From Candidatus Stoquefichus sp. (GTDB lineage Bacteria; Bacillota_I; Bacilli_A; Erysipelotrichales; Coprobacillaceae), in assembly GCA_021768625.1 (NCBI GenBank), contig JAETUM010000011.1:1-57574 (forward strand): a stretch of 57,574 bases of DNA, in the 5' to 3' direction. Both the position numbers and the translations under genes were made by a program. The notes beneath the pieces are model-generated. The model saw nothing but the letters and a program-made list of their open reading frames with translations. It searched no databases and had not been told where the DNA came from. Shown one piece after another: positions 16,331-29,471 of this stretch. Position 1 is the stretch's first letter; each line of letters begins with the position of its first letter.

Positions 16331-18568
16331 ATGAAGGGTAGGAAATTATATATAAAAGTTATATTTATCATTTTCTTATTTATTTTTTTAGGATTTTCTT
16401 TTCAAAACTTTACTCAAAGAAATGCTCAATTTAATGATGAGAGAATTATGGATCATTTAGAAGATATTTGTAAACAAACTTCTAATATGTATCATAAAAA
16501 ATTTGATGATGCAAAATCATTAATTATGAGTACTTGTTCATTAATAAGTAATCATTATTATAGTCATGAAGATATAGGAAAAATTTTAAATAATTTAGAA
16601 AAAGATAATAGTTTATTTACAAGAATATGGTATTTAGATCAAGATGGAAAATCTTATAATTATTATAAAAATGAAGTTTTAAAAACAAATGGAAATTATG
16701 TTGATGAAATCTTTAAAGGCAATACTGGAATATCAGATGTTTTTTCTTCTGCATATAATCAAAAAGACATTATTGCTGTTTATTCACCTGTTTATCAAAA
16801 TAAAAAGGTTGTTGGAGGAATTGTAGGTATTATTGAAATTAATGATGAAGATAATAGTCTTCTTTATGATGATTTTTTTGATAATAGTGCTTATGTATTT
16901 GCTACAACAAAAGATGGGCAGATTATCACAAAAGTAAGAAATGATAATACTTTGTATTTAGGTGCTAATTATTTTTATTTTTTAAAAAATGATGTTACTT
17001 TTAATGAGAAATCTTTTCAGTCTATTATAAAGAATATGAATAATAATCAATCTGGTTATTTTAAATATAGTTTAAAAAATAATGGAAGAATATGTTTTTA
17101 TACACCAGTTTCTATTAATAATTGGTATGTATTTACAATCATATCTGAAGATTTTGTAATTAATCAGACAAAACAAATGAATGAGATTACTTTCCAATTC
17201 ACTGTTCCTTTAGTTATTGTTTTATTTTGTATATTTTTAATTATTATTCATTATTTTATAAAAACAAATAAACAAATAGAAAAAATAAATAATCAATTAG
17301 TTGTTAATCATAAAAAAATAGAATCTATTTTAAAATTAACAAGCGATAGAATTTTTGAATATCATGTAAATGAAGATAGTCTTATTTTAGATGCTTGGGA
17401 TAATCAACCTAAAGTTATATTTAATAATTTTTTGAAGTATTTATCTAATTATGAATTTGTTGTGAGTGAACATGAAAAAATGTTTAAAGAAAAATTTAAT
17501 CAATTAATAAATGGAGAAAAAGAAGTCTCTTTTGATGTTAAATTACCTTATATTAGTAAAGATTTAAAAACATGGTTTCATATTTCTATGATACGAATAT
17601 CAAATCATACTTTTATTGGAACTTTTCAAAATAGTACAAAAAAAATGAATGAATATAATCATTTGTTAGAAAATCAAATGTTTAAGAATTCTATATATGC
17701 TCATGCAACAAGTATGTTTGCAGTTCATTTAAAAAGTAAAAAAGTTATAATTTCCCAAAGTGAAGGAAAATATAAAAATTATGTTGATTATGATTATGAA
17801 AATCAATTTATTCATCATTTTTTAGAATATGTTTATGAAGATGATAAAAAATTAGTTCAAGACTTTTTCTCTTATGATCATATCCAAAAATTATTTCATC
17901 AATCTATTCAAAATAATAAAATAGATTTTAGATATTTCAATTCTAAAACAGAAAAATATGAATGGAGAAGATGTAATGTACAGTTTGAAAGACAGAGTAG
18001 TAATAATGATCTTATCATGATAGCTTATTCTAATAATATTGATGATGAAAAGAAAATACAATTAGAAAATGAATATAAAGCACAAAAAGATGGTTTAACT
18101 GGTTTATTAAATAGGGATACTTTTAATCAAAAGGTTAATGATTATCTGTCTCATAAACGTGCAAGTTATCAATATAGTGCTTATATGATTTTAGATTTAG
18201 ATAATTTTAAATATGTTAATGATACTTTAGGTCATGATAGAGGAGATGCTGTTTTAAAAGAAGTTGCACAAACACTTAAATATGTTTTTAATCATAAGAG
18301 TTATATAGGAAGATTTGGTGGAGATGAATTTTTGATTTTTATGTATGATCAAGTATCTTATACAGAAATTGAAAAGAAAGCTAATCAAATTTTAAAAAAT
18401 ATTCATGATAATAATTTAGAAAATATCTCTTGTTCTATTGGTATTTGTTTTGTTAGAAATGAAAAAGATTATGAAGAATTGTTTAAAAAGAGTGATAAAG
18501 CATTGTATATGTGTAAAAATTCAGGAAAAAATAGTTTTAAAATTTATTATAATTTGGAAAAGGAATAA
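16331..18568 (+). CDS. Membrane-bound diguanylate cyclase with extracellular sensor
   Basis: The 745-aa protein should make cyclic-di-GMP from GTP. Order: membrane helix 1 (residues about 8-26), an extracellular Cache-like sensor (about 30-285), membrane helix 2 (about 290-311), a PAS-like cytosolic stretch (about 330-575) and a C-terminal GGDEF domain with intact GGDEF at 663-667 in IGRFGGDEFLIF. The RxxD product-inhibition site normally five residues before it is absent (NHKS there), so feedback may instead act through the riboswitch in the leader. No EAL domain. RBS AAAGGAG. It is an insertion between dnaN and yaaA-recF, which are usually adjacent. Confidence 0.9.
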   Translation: MKGRKLYIKVIFIIFLFIFLGFSFQNFTQRNAQFNDERIMDHLEDICKQTSNMYHKKFDDAKSLIMSTCSLISNHYYSHEDIGKILNNLEKDNSLFTRIWYLDQDGKSYNYYKNEVLKTNGNYVDEIFKGNTGISDVFSSAYNQKDIIAVYSPVYQNKKVVGGIVGIIEINDEDNSLLYDDFFDNSAYVFATTKDGQIITKVRNDNTLYLGANYFYFLKNDVTFNEKSFQSIIKNMNNNQSGYFKYSLKNNGRICFYTPVSINNWYVFTIISEDFVINQTKQMNEITFQFTVPLVIVLFCIFLIIIHYFIKTNKQIEKINNQLVVNHKKIESILKLTSDRIFEYHVNEDSLILDAWDNQPKVIFNNFLKYLSNYEFVVSEHEKMFKEKFNQLINGEKEVSFDVKLPYISKDLKTWFHISMIRISNHTFIGTFQNSTKKMNEYNHLLENQMFKNSIYAHATSMFAVHLKSKKVIISQSEGKYKNYVDYDYENQFIHHFLEYVYEDDKKLVQDFFSYDHIQKLFHQSIQNNKIDFRYFNSKTEKYEWRRCNVQFERQSSNNDLIMIAYSNNIDDEKKIQLENEYKAQKDGLTGLLNRDTFNQKVNDYLSHKRASYQYSAYMILDLDNFKYVNDTLGHDRGDAVLKEVAQTLKYVFNHKSYIGRFGGDEFLIFMYDQVSYTEIEKKANQILKNIHDNNLENISCSIGICFVRNEKDYEELFKKSDKALYMCKNSGKNSFKIYYNLEKE

Positions 18569-18597
18569 TTCATTGATTATTGAATTATTCTTTTTTT
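18563..18597 (+). terminator. Terminator after the GGDEF gene
   Basis: GAATAATTCA and TGAATTATTC (18563-18572 and 18581-18590) with a T run, overlapping the stop codon. Confidence 0.85.
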
Positions 18598-18703
18598 CTT
18601 TCAAATTTCTATTTTAAGACACTTTCTTACAAAAATGATATTTATATCTTTTTTAATTAATTGTTAATATAAGGCTTTAAAACTATCATTTTTTTATATT
18701 TTA

Positions 18704-18712
18704 TGTTATAAT
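18704..18712 (+). promoter_or_regulatory. Extended -10 promoter of yaaA-recF-gyrBA
   Basis: TGTTATAAT within ATGTTATAAT, with no good -35. It drives the operon beginning at 18746. Confidence 0.6.
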
Positions 18713-18745
18713 AATGAGTGTTTTTATGAAAGAGAGTGACTTTTG

Positions 18746-18950
18746 ATGAAAGAAATTAATATTGATACTGATTATATTACTTTAGGTAAATTTCTTAAAT
18801 ATGTAAATGCAGTTGACTCTGGAGCCATTGCTAAGATGGTTATCTTAGATGGTCATGTTTTGGTTAATGATGAAGTAGAAATAAGAAGAGGAAAGAAATT
18901 AAGAAATGGAGACAGAATTTCTTTTGATGGAATAACTTATATTATTAAAA

Positions 18951-18961
<11 letters not shown>
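18746..18961 (+). CDS. yaaA: S4-domain RNA-binding protein YaaA (RlbA)
   Basis: This 71-aa protein is a single S4 domain (ITLGKFLKYVNAVDSGAIAKMVILDGHVLVNDEVEIRRGKKL, read in two parts), the usual small protein between dnaN and recF in Firmicutes, probably linked to ribosome assembly. A TTG at 18743 directly precedes the ATG at 18746; the ATG has the better spacing from GAGAG. Its end overlaps the recF start by 11 bases, so the two are coupled. Here it is separated from dnaN by the inserted GGDEF gene. Confidence 0.9.
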
Positions 18962-21969
<3,008 letters not shown>

Positions 21970-21984
21970 TAGAGGAGGTTAAAC

Positions 21985-24447
21985 ATGGAAGAACGTGGAA
22001 TAAAGAAAAGAACCTTAACTGAAGAAATGAGAAAATCTTTCATTAACTATGCAATGTCTGTTATTGTTCAAAGAGCACTCCCTGATGTAAGAGATGGTTT
22101 AAAACCTGTACAACGTCGTATTGTTCATGGTATGAATGAATTAGGGTGTTATAGTGATAAACCATATAAGAAATCTGCTCGTATTGTTGGAGAGGTTATG
22201 GGAAAATATCATCCTCATGGAGATTCTTCAATTTATGAAGCATTGGTACGTATGGCACAAGATTTTTCTTATCGTTATATGATTGTAGATGGACATGGTA
22301 ACTTTGGTTCAATTGATGGTGATGGAGCTGCTGCACAACGTTACACTGAAGCAAGAATGTCTAAAATTTCTATGGAATTAGTGAAAGATATTAATAAAGA
22401 TACTGTTAATTTTATTCCTAATTATGATGGTGAAGAAAAAGAACCAGAAGTTTTGCCTGCGAGATTTCCTAACTTATTAGTGAATGGAACCACTGGTATT
22501 GCTGTTGGTATGGCTACAAATATACCTCCTCATAATTTAGGAGAAGTTATTGATGCTATTTTAGCTGTTTCTAAAAATCCTGATATTTCTATATTAGAAT
22601 TAATGGAAAATTATATTCAAGGTCCTGATTTTCCAACTGGTGGATATATTTTAGGTAAGTCAGCAATCAAAAAGGCTTATGAAACAGGTAATGGATTGAT
22701 TGTTATGCGTTCTAAAACGGATATTATTGATATTCATGGTGGAAAGAAAGCTATTGTTGTGACTGAAATTCCTTATATGGTTAATAAAGCTAGATTGATT
22801 GAAAGAATGGCTGATCATGTTAAGGAAAAACGTATAGAAGGTATTACTGAAATTAGAGATGAATCTAATAGAGAAGGTATTCGTATTGTTATTGAACTTC
22901 GTAAAGATGTTCAACCAGAAGTTATATTAAATCAATTATTTAAATTAACTGCTTTACAAACAACTTTTGGTGTTAATTCTATTGCTTTGGTTAATAATGA
23001 ACCACAAACATTGAATTTAAAACAGATGATTTCTTATTATTTAAAACACCAAGAAGAGGTTATTAGAAGAAGAACTGCATTTGATTTAAAGAAAGCAGAA
23101 GATAGAGCACATATATTAGAGGGATTAAAAAGAGCTTTAGATAATATTGATGCTATTATTAATTTAATTAGAACTTCAAGAACAACTGAAATTATTCAAC
23201 AAAGATTAATGGATGAATTTGATATGTCTGATAGACAAGCAAAGGCTATTAGAGAAATGCAACTTCAAAGATTAGCTGGTTTGGAAAGAGAAAAAATAGA
23301 AAATGAATTAAAAGAATTATTAGAATTTATTGCTGATTTAAAAGATATTTTAGAAAATGAACAAAGAGTTCTTGAAATTATAGAAGTAGAATTATTACAA
23401 ATAAAAGATAAATTTGCTGATAAACGAAGAACAGAAATTATTCAAGGAACATTTGATTTAGAAGATGAAGATTTAATACCTGTTGAAGATGTTATCATTT
23501 CATTAACAACTAATGGTTATATCAAACGTATGCCTGTAGATACTTATAAGACACAAAATAGAGGTGGTAGAGGTATTAAAGGGATGAGTACAAACGAAGA
23601 TGATATAGTAAATTCATTAATGAATATGAGTACTCATGATGATTTATTATTCTTTACTAATTTTGGTAGAGTTTATAGAATTAAAGGATATAATGTTCCT
23701 GAATTTGGAAGAACGGCAAAAGGATTACCTGTTGTTAATTTATTAAATTTGGATAAAAACGAATGTGTAAAATCAATGATTTCTATTGATAGAAATCAAA
23801 TAGATGAAGAAAAACAATTATATTTATTCTTTGTAACATTAAATGGTTTAGTAAAGAAGACACCATTAGAAGAATTTAAAAATATTAGACAGACAGGAAA
23901 AATAGCAATTGGTTTAAAAGATAATGATGAATTAGTATCTGTTAAATTAATATCAGAAAATCATCAAATATTGGTAGCTGCTTCTAATGGTAAACTTGTA
24001 AGATTTGAAGGAAAAGATGTTCGTTCTATGGGAAGAACAGCATCTGGAGTAAGAGGTATTAATGTTGATGAAAGTCATGTTATAGGAATGACAACTGATG
24101 GAGAGGGTCAATTTATTATGGCTATTAGTGAAAATGGTTATGGTAAAATGTCTCCATTAGATGATTATCGTTTATCACATCGTGGTGGTAAAGGTGTTAA
24201 GACAATTAATACAACTGCTAAAACAGGACAATTAGTTGCATTAAGAGCAGTTAATGGAAATGAAGATTTATTAATTATAACAAGTGAAGGTATTGTTATT
24301 AGACTTCCAATGGAACAAGTGAAAACAGCTGGAAGAAATACACAAGGTGTAAGATTGATAAAAGTTGCTGAAGGATCTGTTGTTTCTAGTGTTGAAGTTG
24401 TAGATAAATCTGAAGAAACAGAAGAAAATATCGAAATAGAGGAATAG
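21985..24447 (+). CDS. gyrA: DNA gyrase subunit A
   Basis: GyrA cuts and rejoins DNA in gyrase. The 820-aa protein has the catalytic tyrosine in [10 protein letters not shown], the quinolone-pocket segment [13 protein letters not shown] (sensitive-type Ser and Glu) and six C-terminal beta-pinwheel blades. The GyrA box reads QNRGGRG, close to the consensus QRRGGRG, so this is gyrase rather than topoisomerase IV. It follows gyrB by 15 bases with AGAGGAGG and is ended by a terminator. Confidence 0.97.
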   Translation: MEERGIKKRTLTEEMRKSFINYAMSVIVQRALPDVRDGLKPVQRRIVHGMNELGCYSDKPYKKSARIVGEVMGKYHPHGDSSIYEALVRMAQDFSYRYMIVDGHGNFGSIDGDGAAAQRYTEARMSKISMELVKDINKDTVNFIPNYDGEEKEPEVLPARFPNLLVNGTTGIAVGMATNIPPHNLGEVIDAILAVSKNPDISILELMENYIQGPDFPTGGYILGKSAIKKAYETGNGLIVMRSKTDIIDIHGGKKAIVVTEIPYMVNKARLIERMADHVKEKRIEGITEIRDESNREGIRIVIELRKDVQPEVILNQLFKLTALQTTFGVNSIALVNNEPQTLNLKQMISYYLKHQEEVIRRRTAFDLKKAEDRAHILEGLKRALDNIDAIINLIRTSRTTEIIQQRLMDEFDMSDRQAKAIREMQLQRLAGLEREKIENELKELLEFIADLKDILENEQRVLEIIEVELLQIKDKFADKRRTEIIQGTFDLEDEDLIPVEDVIISLTTNGYIKRMPVDTYKTQNRGGRGIKGMSTNEDDIVNSLMNMSTHDDLLFFTNFGRVYRIKGYNVPEFGRTAKGLPVVNLLNLDKNECVKSMISIDRNQIDEEKQLYLFFVTLNGLVKKTPLEEFKNIRQTGKIAIGLKDNDELVSVKLISENHQILVAASNGKLVRFEGKDVRSMGRTASGVRGINVDESHVIGMTTDGEGQFIMAISENGYGKMSPLDDYRLSHRGGKGVKTINTTAKTGQLVALRAVNGNEDLLIITSEGIVIRLPMEQVKTAGRNTQGVRLIKVAEGSVVSSVEVVDKSEETEENIEIEE

Positions 24448-24467
24448 AAAATTCTATTCCTTTTTTT
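24441..24467 (+). terminator. Terminator after gyrA
   Basis: GGAATAGAA and TTCTATTCC followed by seven T residues, overlapping the gyrA stop codon. Confidence 0.9.
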
Positions 24468-24527
24468 CTACAATGTTTGACAAATAATATATTCTTCTCT
24501 ACAATGAAATTAAAGTAGGTGAAGAAA

Positions 24528-25145
24528 ATGGCACAGGAAAAGAAAGTAACTATTAGTCATACTTTAAAAAATATTATAACAATTGTTATAATAGCTTTAG
24601 TATTTTTCTTTGTAGGTAAATTATGGCCAAGTGGTGAAGAACCAACAAAGATGACAAGTGATTTATTATCACAACAAATACAAAGTATTAGTGAATTAGC
24701 TGTTGTAGAATATAACTATACAAACATGGGTAAATTTGAAAATCAAGCAACTTTTTATGGCTGGAAAGTTCCTTTTACAACAAAAAGTTTTATTATTTCT
24801 TATGATGGAAAGATAAAAGCTGGAATTGATATGAGTTTAGTTGAAGTGAATATAAAAGGTAAAAAGATAAATATAAATGTACCAGAATCTAAGATTTTAT
24901 CTCATGAAATAGATGAAAAGAGTATAGAGATATTTGATGAAACAAAAAATATATTTAATCAAATAAGTATTACTGATTATAATCAATTTGCTATAGATCA
25001 AAAAGATAAAATGGAAACAAGTGTTAAAGAAAAAGGAATACTTAAAGAAGCACAAGAAAAAGCAGAAAAGGTTATTACTTCTTTTATCAAATCATCATAT
25101 CAATTATCAGATGATTATGAAATTCAATTTAATATTATAAAATAG
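24528..25145 (+). CDS. DUF4230-type membrane-anchored protein
   Basis: The 205-aa protein has one N-terminal membrane helix (about residues 14-34, IITIVIIALVFFFVGKLW) and an exported body with LAVVEYNYTNMG, the block YDGKIKAGIDMSLVEVNIKGKKININVPESKIL, and a helical end. This fits the DUF4230 family of unknown function. I start at the ATG (24528) after TAGGTGAAG rather than the GTG nine bases earlier. It stands alone between two terminators after gyrA. Confidence 0.75.
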   Translation: MAQEKKVTISHTLKNIITIVIIALVFFFVGKLWPSGEEPTKMTSDLLSQQIQSISELAVVEYNYTNMGKFENQATFYGWKVPFTTKSFIISYDGKIKAGIDMSLVEVNIKGKKININVPESKILSHEIDEKSIEIFDETKNIFNQISITDYNQFAIDQKDKMETSVKEKGILKEAQEKAEKVITSFIKSSYQLSDDYEIQFNIIK

Positions 25146-25171
25146 CTCAAATATAATTATTTGAGTTTTTT
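25146..25171 (+). terminator. Terminator after the DUF4230 gene
   Basis: CTCAAATA and TATTTGAG (loop TAAT) followed by six T residues, directly after the stop codon. Confidence 0.85.
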
Positions 25172-25181
25172 ATATGAAATA

Positions 25182-25209
25182 TTGAAAAAATAAAATTTTG
25201 TTGTATAAT
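25182..25209 (+). promoter_or_regulatory. Promoter of the DAACS transporter
   Basis: TTGAAA (25182-25187) and TATAAT (25204-25209), spacer 16 bases. Confidence 0.7.
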
Positions 25210-25242
25210 GTTGATAATTTGGGGATTTTTAGGGAGGTTAAT

Positions 25243-26586
25243 ATGAAATCGAATAAAAATGGAAAAAGTTTAGCTTTGAAAATGGTCATTGCATTAGTAT
25301 GTGGATTATTTGTAGGTTTAGGCTGTATTCTTTTAAGAGAAAATTTAATTTCTAATGGTCAAGCAGATACATGGAATACAATTAACAATATTTTCTTTCA
25401 AGATATTACTGCTGAAGGAGCAACGGGGGCTATTGGTATTTTCTATATTGTTGGGCAATTATTTGTTAATGCTTTACAACTGATTATTATACCTATGGTA
25501 TTTGTTTCTATTTGTTTAGCTATATCTGTTGTTACTGATACAAAAAAGTTAGGTAGAATTTCTTCTAAAACAATTCTTACTTTTTTAACAACAACAGTAT
25601 GTGCTCTTGTTTTTGCAGGAATTATTGGTTTCTTTGTATATAATACAGGAGCATTTAATGCAGTAGATGCAACAAATATTACTGTACAAGAAGGATCAGC
25701 AGGAACAAATCCTTTAAATATTATACTATCTATTATTCCTAATAACTTAATTGGATCATTTAGTAATAATGGTGGAGTTTTGGCTATAGTATTTTTAGCT
25801 GTATCTATTGGTTTAGCAATGAACCAATTAAAGGATAAAACAAAAACTTTAAAAAATTTACTTGTAGAATTAAATGAAATTATTTCTGTATGTTTATCAT
25901 TTGTTATTAATAAATTTGCACCAATTGCAATATTCTGTTTATTAACAAGAACATTTGCTGCATATGGTATAGATTATTTAAAACCTGCATTAGCATATGT
26001 TATAACTGTTCTTATTGCTTTATTGGTTTATTTATTTGTTGCTTATCCAATTTATTTATTAACTATGGCAAAAATTAATCCTAAGCCATTTATGAAGAAG
26101 ATTATCAAAGTTGTTTTATTTGGTTTTTCTACATCATCAAGTGCTGCAACTTTACCACTTAATAAAGAAACAACAGTTAATGAATTAGGAGTTAGTGAAG
26201 AAATAGCATCTTTTGTTTTACCACTTGGTATGACTATTAATATGGATGGTACAGCTATTATGCAGGTTATTGCAGCCATATTTGTTGCTGCTAGTTCGGG
26301 ATATGATGTCACATTTACATCAATGGCTGTTATTGCAATATTAGCTTTAATTGCTTCTATTGGAACACCAGCAGCACCTGGTGCAGGAGCAGTTATACTC
26401 TTTACTATTTTAACAGGAATGGGATATACAAATGATGCAACACTTCTTGCTTATTCATTAATTTTATCTATTAATAGACCTATTGAAATGTTAGTAACAT
26501 CATTAAATGTTACAGGTGATTCAGCAACTTCAATTATTGTTGCCAAAAAAGAAAATATGTTAGATGAAGATATTTATAAAAAATAA
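25243..26586 (+). CDS. Dicarboxylate/amino-acid:cation symporter (DAACS family)
   Basis: A polytopic transporter of the glutamate/aspartate/C4-dicarboxylate or Ser/Thr:Na+ symport family. The 447 aa include the re-entrant serine-rich loop FSTSSSAATLPLN, the NMDGTA motif and GTPAAPGAGAVI, all hallmarks of the family. The substrate cannot be read with certainty; the sequence looks closest to glutamate/serine carriers. The start at 25243 follows TAGGGAGGTTAAT; an upstream TTG-initiated extension overlaps the promoter and is unlikely. Confidence 0.9.
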   Translation: MKSNKNGKSLALKMVIALVCGLFVGLGCILLRENLISNGQADTWNTINNIFFQDITAEGATGAIGIFYIVGQLFVNALQLIIIPMVFVSICLAISVVTDTKKLGRISSKTILTFLTTTVCALVFAGIIGFFVYNTGAFNAVDATNITVQEGSAGTNPLNIILSIIPNNLIGSFSNNGGVLAIVFLAVSIGLAMNQLKDKTKTLKNLLVELNEIISVCLSFVINKFAPIAIFCLLTRTFAAYGIDYLKPALAYVITVLIALLVYLFVAYPIYLLTMAKINPKPFMKKIIKVVLFGFSTSSSAATLPLNKETTVNELGVSEEIASFVLPLGMTINMDGTAIMQVIAAIFVAASSGYDVTFTSMAVIAILALIASIGTPAAPGAGAVILFTILTGMGYTNDATLLAYSLILSINRPIEMLVTSLNVTGDSATSIIVAKKENMLDEDIYKK

Positions 26587-26591
26587 AAGAT

Positions 26592-26614
26592 AAGCACCTC
26601 ACTTGAGGTGCTTT
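26592..26614. terminator. Bidirectional terminator
   Basis: AGCACCTCA/TGAGGTGCT hairpin between the convergent transporter and the following minus-strand gene, with A/T runs on both sides. Confidence 0.85.
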
Positions 26615-26615
26615 A

Positions 26616-27758
26616 CTATTTATGTACAACATAATATTGATAATGAAATAGACTTTCTCTCATACATATTTTTACATTATCATTTATATTTATTGTTTTA
26701 TATAATTGGCTTGAAATTTCAATATCTTTCATTTCACCATTCCAATTCACTTTTAAATGATAACTATTAATACGTCTTGAATGATGTTTTTCTTTATCTA
26801 ATACTTTAACTAATACATGTTTATTAGGTGTAAAGGTTAATAAATGATTTAGAGGATTTGTTGAAGCAAATGCTATAAGAAGAATCCCTCCAATAACAAG
26901 TACAACTTTTAAAATTCTCTCTTTCTTTTTTCTTATAATTAATATAAGAAAATAAGGAATTGATAATATAAATGCATATATAAATATAAAAGAAAGAAAA
27001 TCTTGAATATCTGAATTTATAATACGTGAAATCATTAATAATCTAAGAAAAGATATACACGTAGGAATCATTGGAAAAGGAATATGATATCGATTCACTT
27101 TCTTTTTATTAAAATCTTCTAAAGTCATTTTAGGATACAAATATAAATACATTATCCAATTAAATAATAATGTCATTATCATAATTGTTATTTCTATTTT
27201 TGATGGTAAAAATAAAGAAACAATAACAATTGTAGTAAAAATATAATTAATGATTTTGACTATCTTTTTCTCTTTTTTTATTTGATTTTGATTCCATTTA
27301 GATTTAATAAATTGATTTTCTAATTCAATATCTTTATTATTTTTTTCTTTTTCATGAAATTCAATATTTTTTTTATGAAAATATGAAATTGCATCTTTTG
27401 CATTTATCATATTACTTTCAAAAGAAGCTAATTTTTTATTTTGCTTTGAAATAATATAAAATGATCCTTTTTGTTTTGATTCTATAAGTTTAATATCAGA
27501 AATATGAAATATATAAGTATGATGAAATGATGTTGTATACGAAATATAATCAGAATAAATGATTAATTTTCTATTATAGTAAGATAGAATTAAAAACAAA
27601 CCTAAAAAATCAAGTAATCCAAATATTGTAAAACAAAGCATTATTTCTAATATAGAATTCTTATGAAAGGTAAAGAATAAAGCAATAGTAAAAGTTATTA
27701 TACCTATTATTCCTACAATAAGTGGTAATTTTGTTTCATATACTTTTATTTCTTTCAT
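26616..27758 (-). CDS. Multi-pass membrane protein of unknown function with PH-like segment
   Basis: I do not recognise the family. The 380-aa protein starts at MKEIKVYETKL after GGTGATGATC; an upstream in-frame ATG at 27806 would overlap the serS promoter and lacks a ribosome site. It has two N-terminal membrane helices, a soluble stretch (about residues 75-130, YSDYISYTTSFHHTYIFHI) that looks like a bacterial PH domain, four further helices and a C-terminal soluble domain (KVLDKEKHHSRRINSYHLK onward). It is a single minus-strand gene in a rightward region, divergent from serS. Confidence 0.6.
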   Translation of the reverse strand: MKEIKVYETKLPLIVGIIGIITFTIALFFTFHKNSILEIMLCFTIFGLLDFLGLFLILSYYNRKLIIYSDYISYTTSFHHTYIFHISDIKLIESKQKGSFYIISKQNKKLASFESNMINAKDAISYFHKKNIEFHEKEKNNKDIELENQFIKSKWNQNQIKKEKKIVKIINYIFTTIVIVSLFLPSKIEITIMIMTLLFNWIMYLYLYPKMTLEDFNKKKVNRYHIPFPMIPTCISFLRLLMISRIINSDIQDFLSFIFIYAFILSIPYFLILIIRKKKERILKVVLVIGGILLIAFASTNPLNHLLTFTPNKHVLVKVLDKEKHHSRRINSYHLKVNWNGEMKDIEISSQLYKTININDNVKICMRESLFHYQYYVVHK

Positions 27759-27813
27759 AAGATCATCACCAATGATAATTTTAACATAAAAGTAAATGAA
27801 AAACATTTTTTGT

Positions 27814-27841
27814 TTGAACTATTATATTGTTGTGGTATAAT
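27814..27841 (+). promoter_or_regulatory. serS promoter
   Basis: TTGAAC (27814-27819) and TGGTATAAT (extended -10, TATAAT 27836-27841), spacer 16. Confidence 0.75.
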
Positions 27842-27847
27842 CATTTT

Positions 27848-28045
27848 GTCTAGTTGATATATTGGATAAGTAAATAATAAGTTATTGTAGAGATCTTGTG
27901 GTTGGTGAAAACAAGAATAATGAATTATTGAAATCTACCAATATGATATGTCAATTCGGTTGATCCGTTATCTCATATAAAGATATCATATGATATGAAA
28001 TAGGGTGGCACCACGATATTATCGTCCCTTGTAATGGTGTTTTTA
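27848..28045 (+). promoter_or_regulatory. Serine T-box leader
   Basis: The leader contains the T-box AGGGTGGCACCACG (28002-28015), which can pair with an uncharged tRNA end. The stem I region has a likely specifier TCT (Ser) at 27934-27936 in GAAATCTACC. The competing terminator uses CACCA with TGGTG and a T run (28009-28045). Uncharged tRNA-Ser should allow read-through into serS. Confidence 0.9.
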
Positions 28046-28067
28046 TTTTATTAAAGGAGAGGTTAAA

Positions 28068-29345
28068 ATGATTGATATAGCAAAATTAAGAGAAAATCCA
28101 GAAGCAGTTAAAGAAAATATGAAAAAGAAATTTCAACATGATCGTTTACATTTGGTAGATAAAGCTGTTGAATTAGATAAAATTTATCGTGAAACTTTAA
28201 CAAAGGCAAGTGAATTAAGAGCAATGCGTAATAAATTATCTAAAGAAATAGGTCAATTTATGCGTGAAGGCAAAAAAGATTTAGCAGAGCTTAACAAGAA
28301 AAAAGTTAATGAAATGGCTCAAACATTAAAAGACTTAGAATTAAAAGAAGTAGAATTAGCTCCTCAATTAAAAGAAGTTATGATGAAGATTCCTAATTTT
28401 ATTGATGATTCAGTACCAGTAGGAAAAGATGATAGTGAAAATGTAGAAATTCAAAAATATGGTGATCCAGTTGTTCCAGATTATGAAATTCCATATCATG
28501 CTGATATTATTACAAAATTAAGTGGTTTAGATAAAGATGCAAGTGGGAGAACAAGTGGTAATGGATTCTATTACTTAATGGGAGATATTGCTAGATTATC
28601 TTCTGCAATGTTGTCTTATGCAAGAGATTTTATGATAGATAAAGGATTTACTTATTGTATTCCTCCATTTATGATTAGAAGTGATGTTGTAACTGGAGTT
28701 ATGTCTTTTGAAGAAATGGATGCTATGATGTATAAGATTGAAGGAGAAGACTTATATTTGATTGGGACAAGTGAACATAGTATGATTGGTAAATTTAAAG
28801 ATCAAATCGTTAAAGAAGAAGATTTACCTATTACAATGACTTCATATTCTCCATGTTTTAGAAAAGAAGTTGGAGCACATGGTATTGAAGAACGTGGCAT
28901 TTATCGTGTTCATCAATTTGAAAAACAAGAGATGGTTGTTTTATGTAAACCAGAAGATGCTATGGAATGGTATGATAAAATGTGGTCATATACAGTAGAA
29001 CTATTTAGAAGTTTAGATATTCCTGTAAGAACGTTAGAATGTTGTAGTGGTGATTTAGCTGATTTAAAGGTTAAATCATGTGATGTAGAAGCTTGGTCTC
29101 CTAGACAAAAGAAATATTTTGAAGTAGGATCTTGTTCAACATTAGGTGATGCTCAAGCAAGACGTTTAGGAATTAGAACAAAAGGAGATAGAGGAACTTA
29201 CTATGTTGCAACTTTAAATAATACAGTTCTTGCAAGTACACGTGCTTTAATAGCATTTATTGAAAATAATTATAATGAAGATGGATCAATTAATATTCCT
29301 GAAGTATTAAGACCATATATGGGTGGAAAAGATATTATTCGATAG
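28068..29345 (+). CDS. serS: Seryl-tRNA synthetase
   Basis: SerS charges tRNA-Ser with serine. The 425-aa class II enzyme has the N-terminal coiled-coil tRNA arm (about residues 25-105), motif 2 (CFRKEVGAHGIEERGIYRVHQFEKQEM) and motif 3 (TLNNTVLASTRALIAFIENN) read in parts. It is controlled by the T-box leader. In Bacillus serS is also near dnaX, and here the ffs-tadA-dnaX block follows after the dlt-like cluster. Confidence 0.97.
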   Translation: MIDIAKLRENPEAVKENMKKKFQHDRLHLVDKAVELDKIYRETLTKASELRAMRNKLSKEIGQFMREGKKDLAELNKKKVNEMAQTLKDLELKEVELAPQLKEVMMKIPNFIDDSVPVGKDDSENVEIQKYGDPVVPDYEIPYHADIITKLSGLDKDASGRTSGNGFYYLMGDIARLSSAMLSYARDFMIDKGFTYCIPPFMIRSDVVTGVMSFEEMDAMMYKIEGEDLYLIGTSEHSMIGKFKDQIVKEEDLPITMTSYSPCFRKEVGAHGIEERGIYRVHQFEKQEMVVLCKPEDAMEWYDKMWSYTVELFRSLDIPVRTLECCSGDLADLKVKSCDVEAWSPRQKKYFEVGSCSTLGDAQARRLGIRTKGDRGTYYVATLNNTVLASTRALIAFIENNYNEDGSINIPEVLRPYMGGKDIIR

Positions 29346-29353
29346 AATTTGAC

Positions 29354-29383
29354 AAAAGCTATGAAAAACATAGCTTTTTTTTA
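29354..29383 (+). terminator. Terminator after serS
   Basis: AAAAGCTATG and CATAGCTTTT followed by T residues. Confidence 0.9.
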
Positions 29384-29437
29384 TGTTTTTTATTCACAAA
29401 AATTTCATATTTTTTTCACTTATTTTACATATTGGAC

Positions 29438-29446
29438 TGTTAAAAT
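29438..29446 (+). promoter_or_regulatory. Possible promoter of the dlt-like cluster
   Basis: TGTTAAAAT resembles an extended -10 about 20 bases before the dltA-like ribosome site. No clear -35. Confidence 0.35.
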
Positions 29447-29471
29447 GATATGGAAGTAAGGAGGGGAAAAT

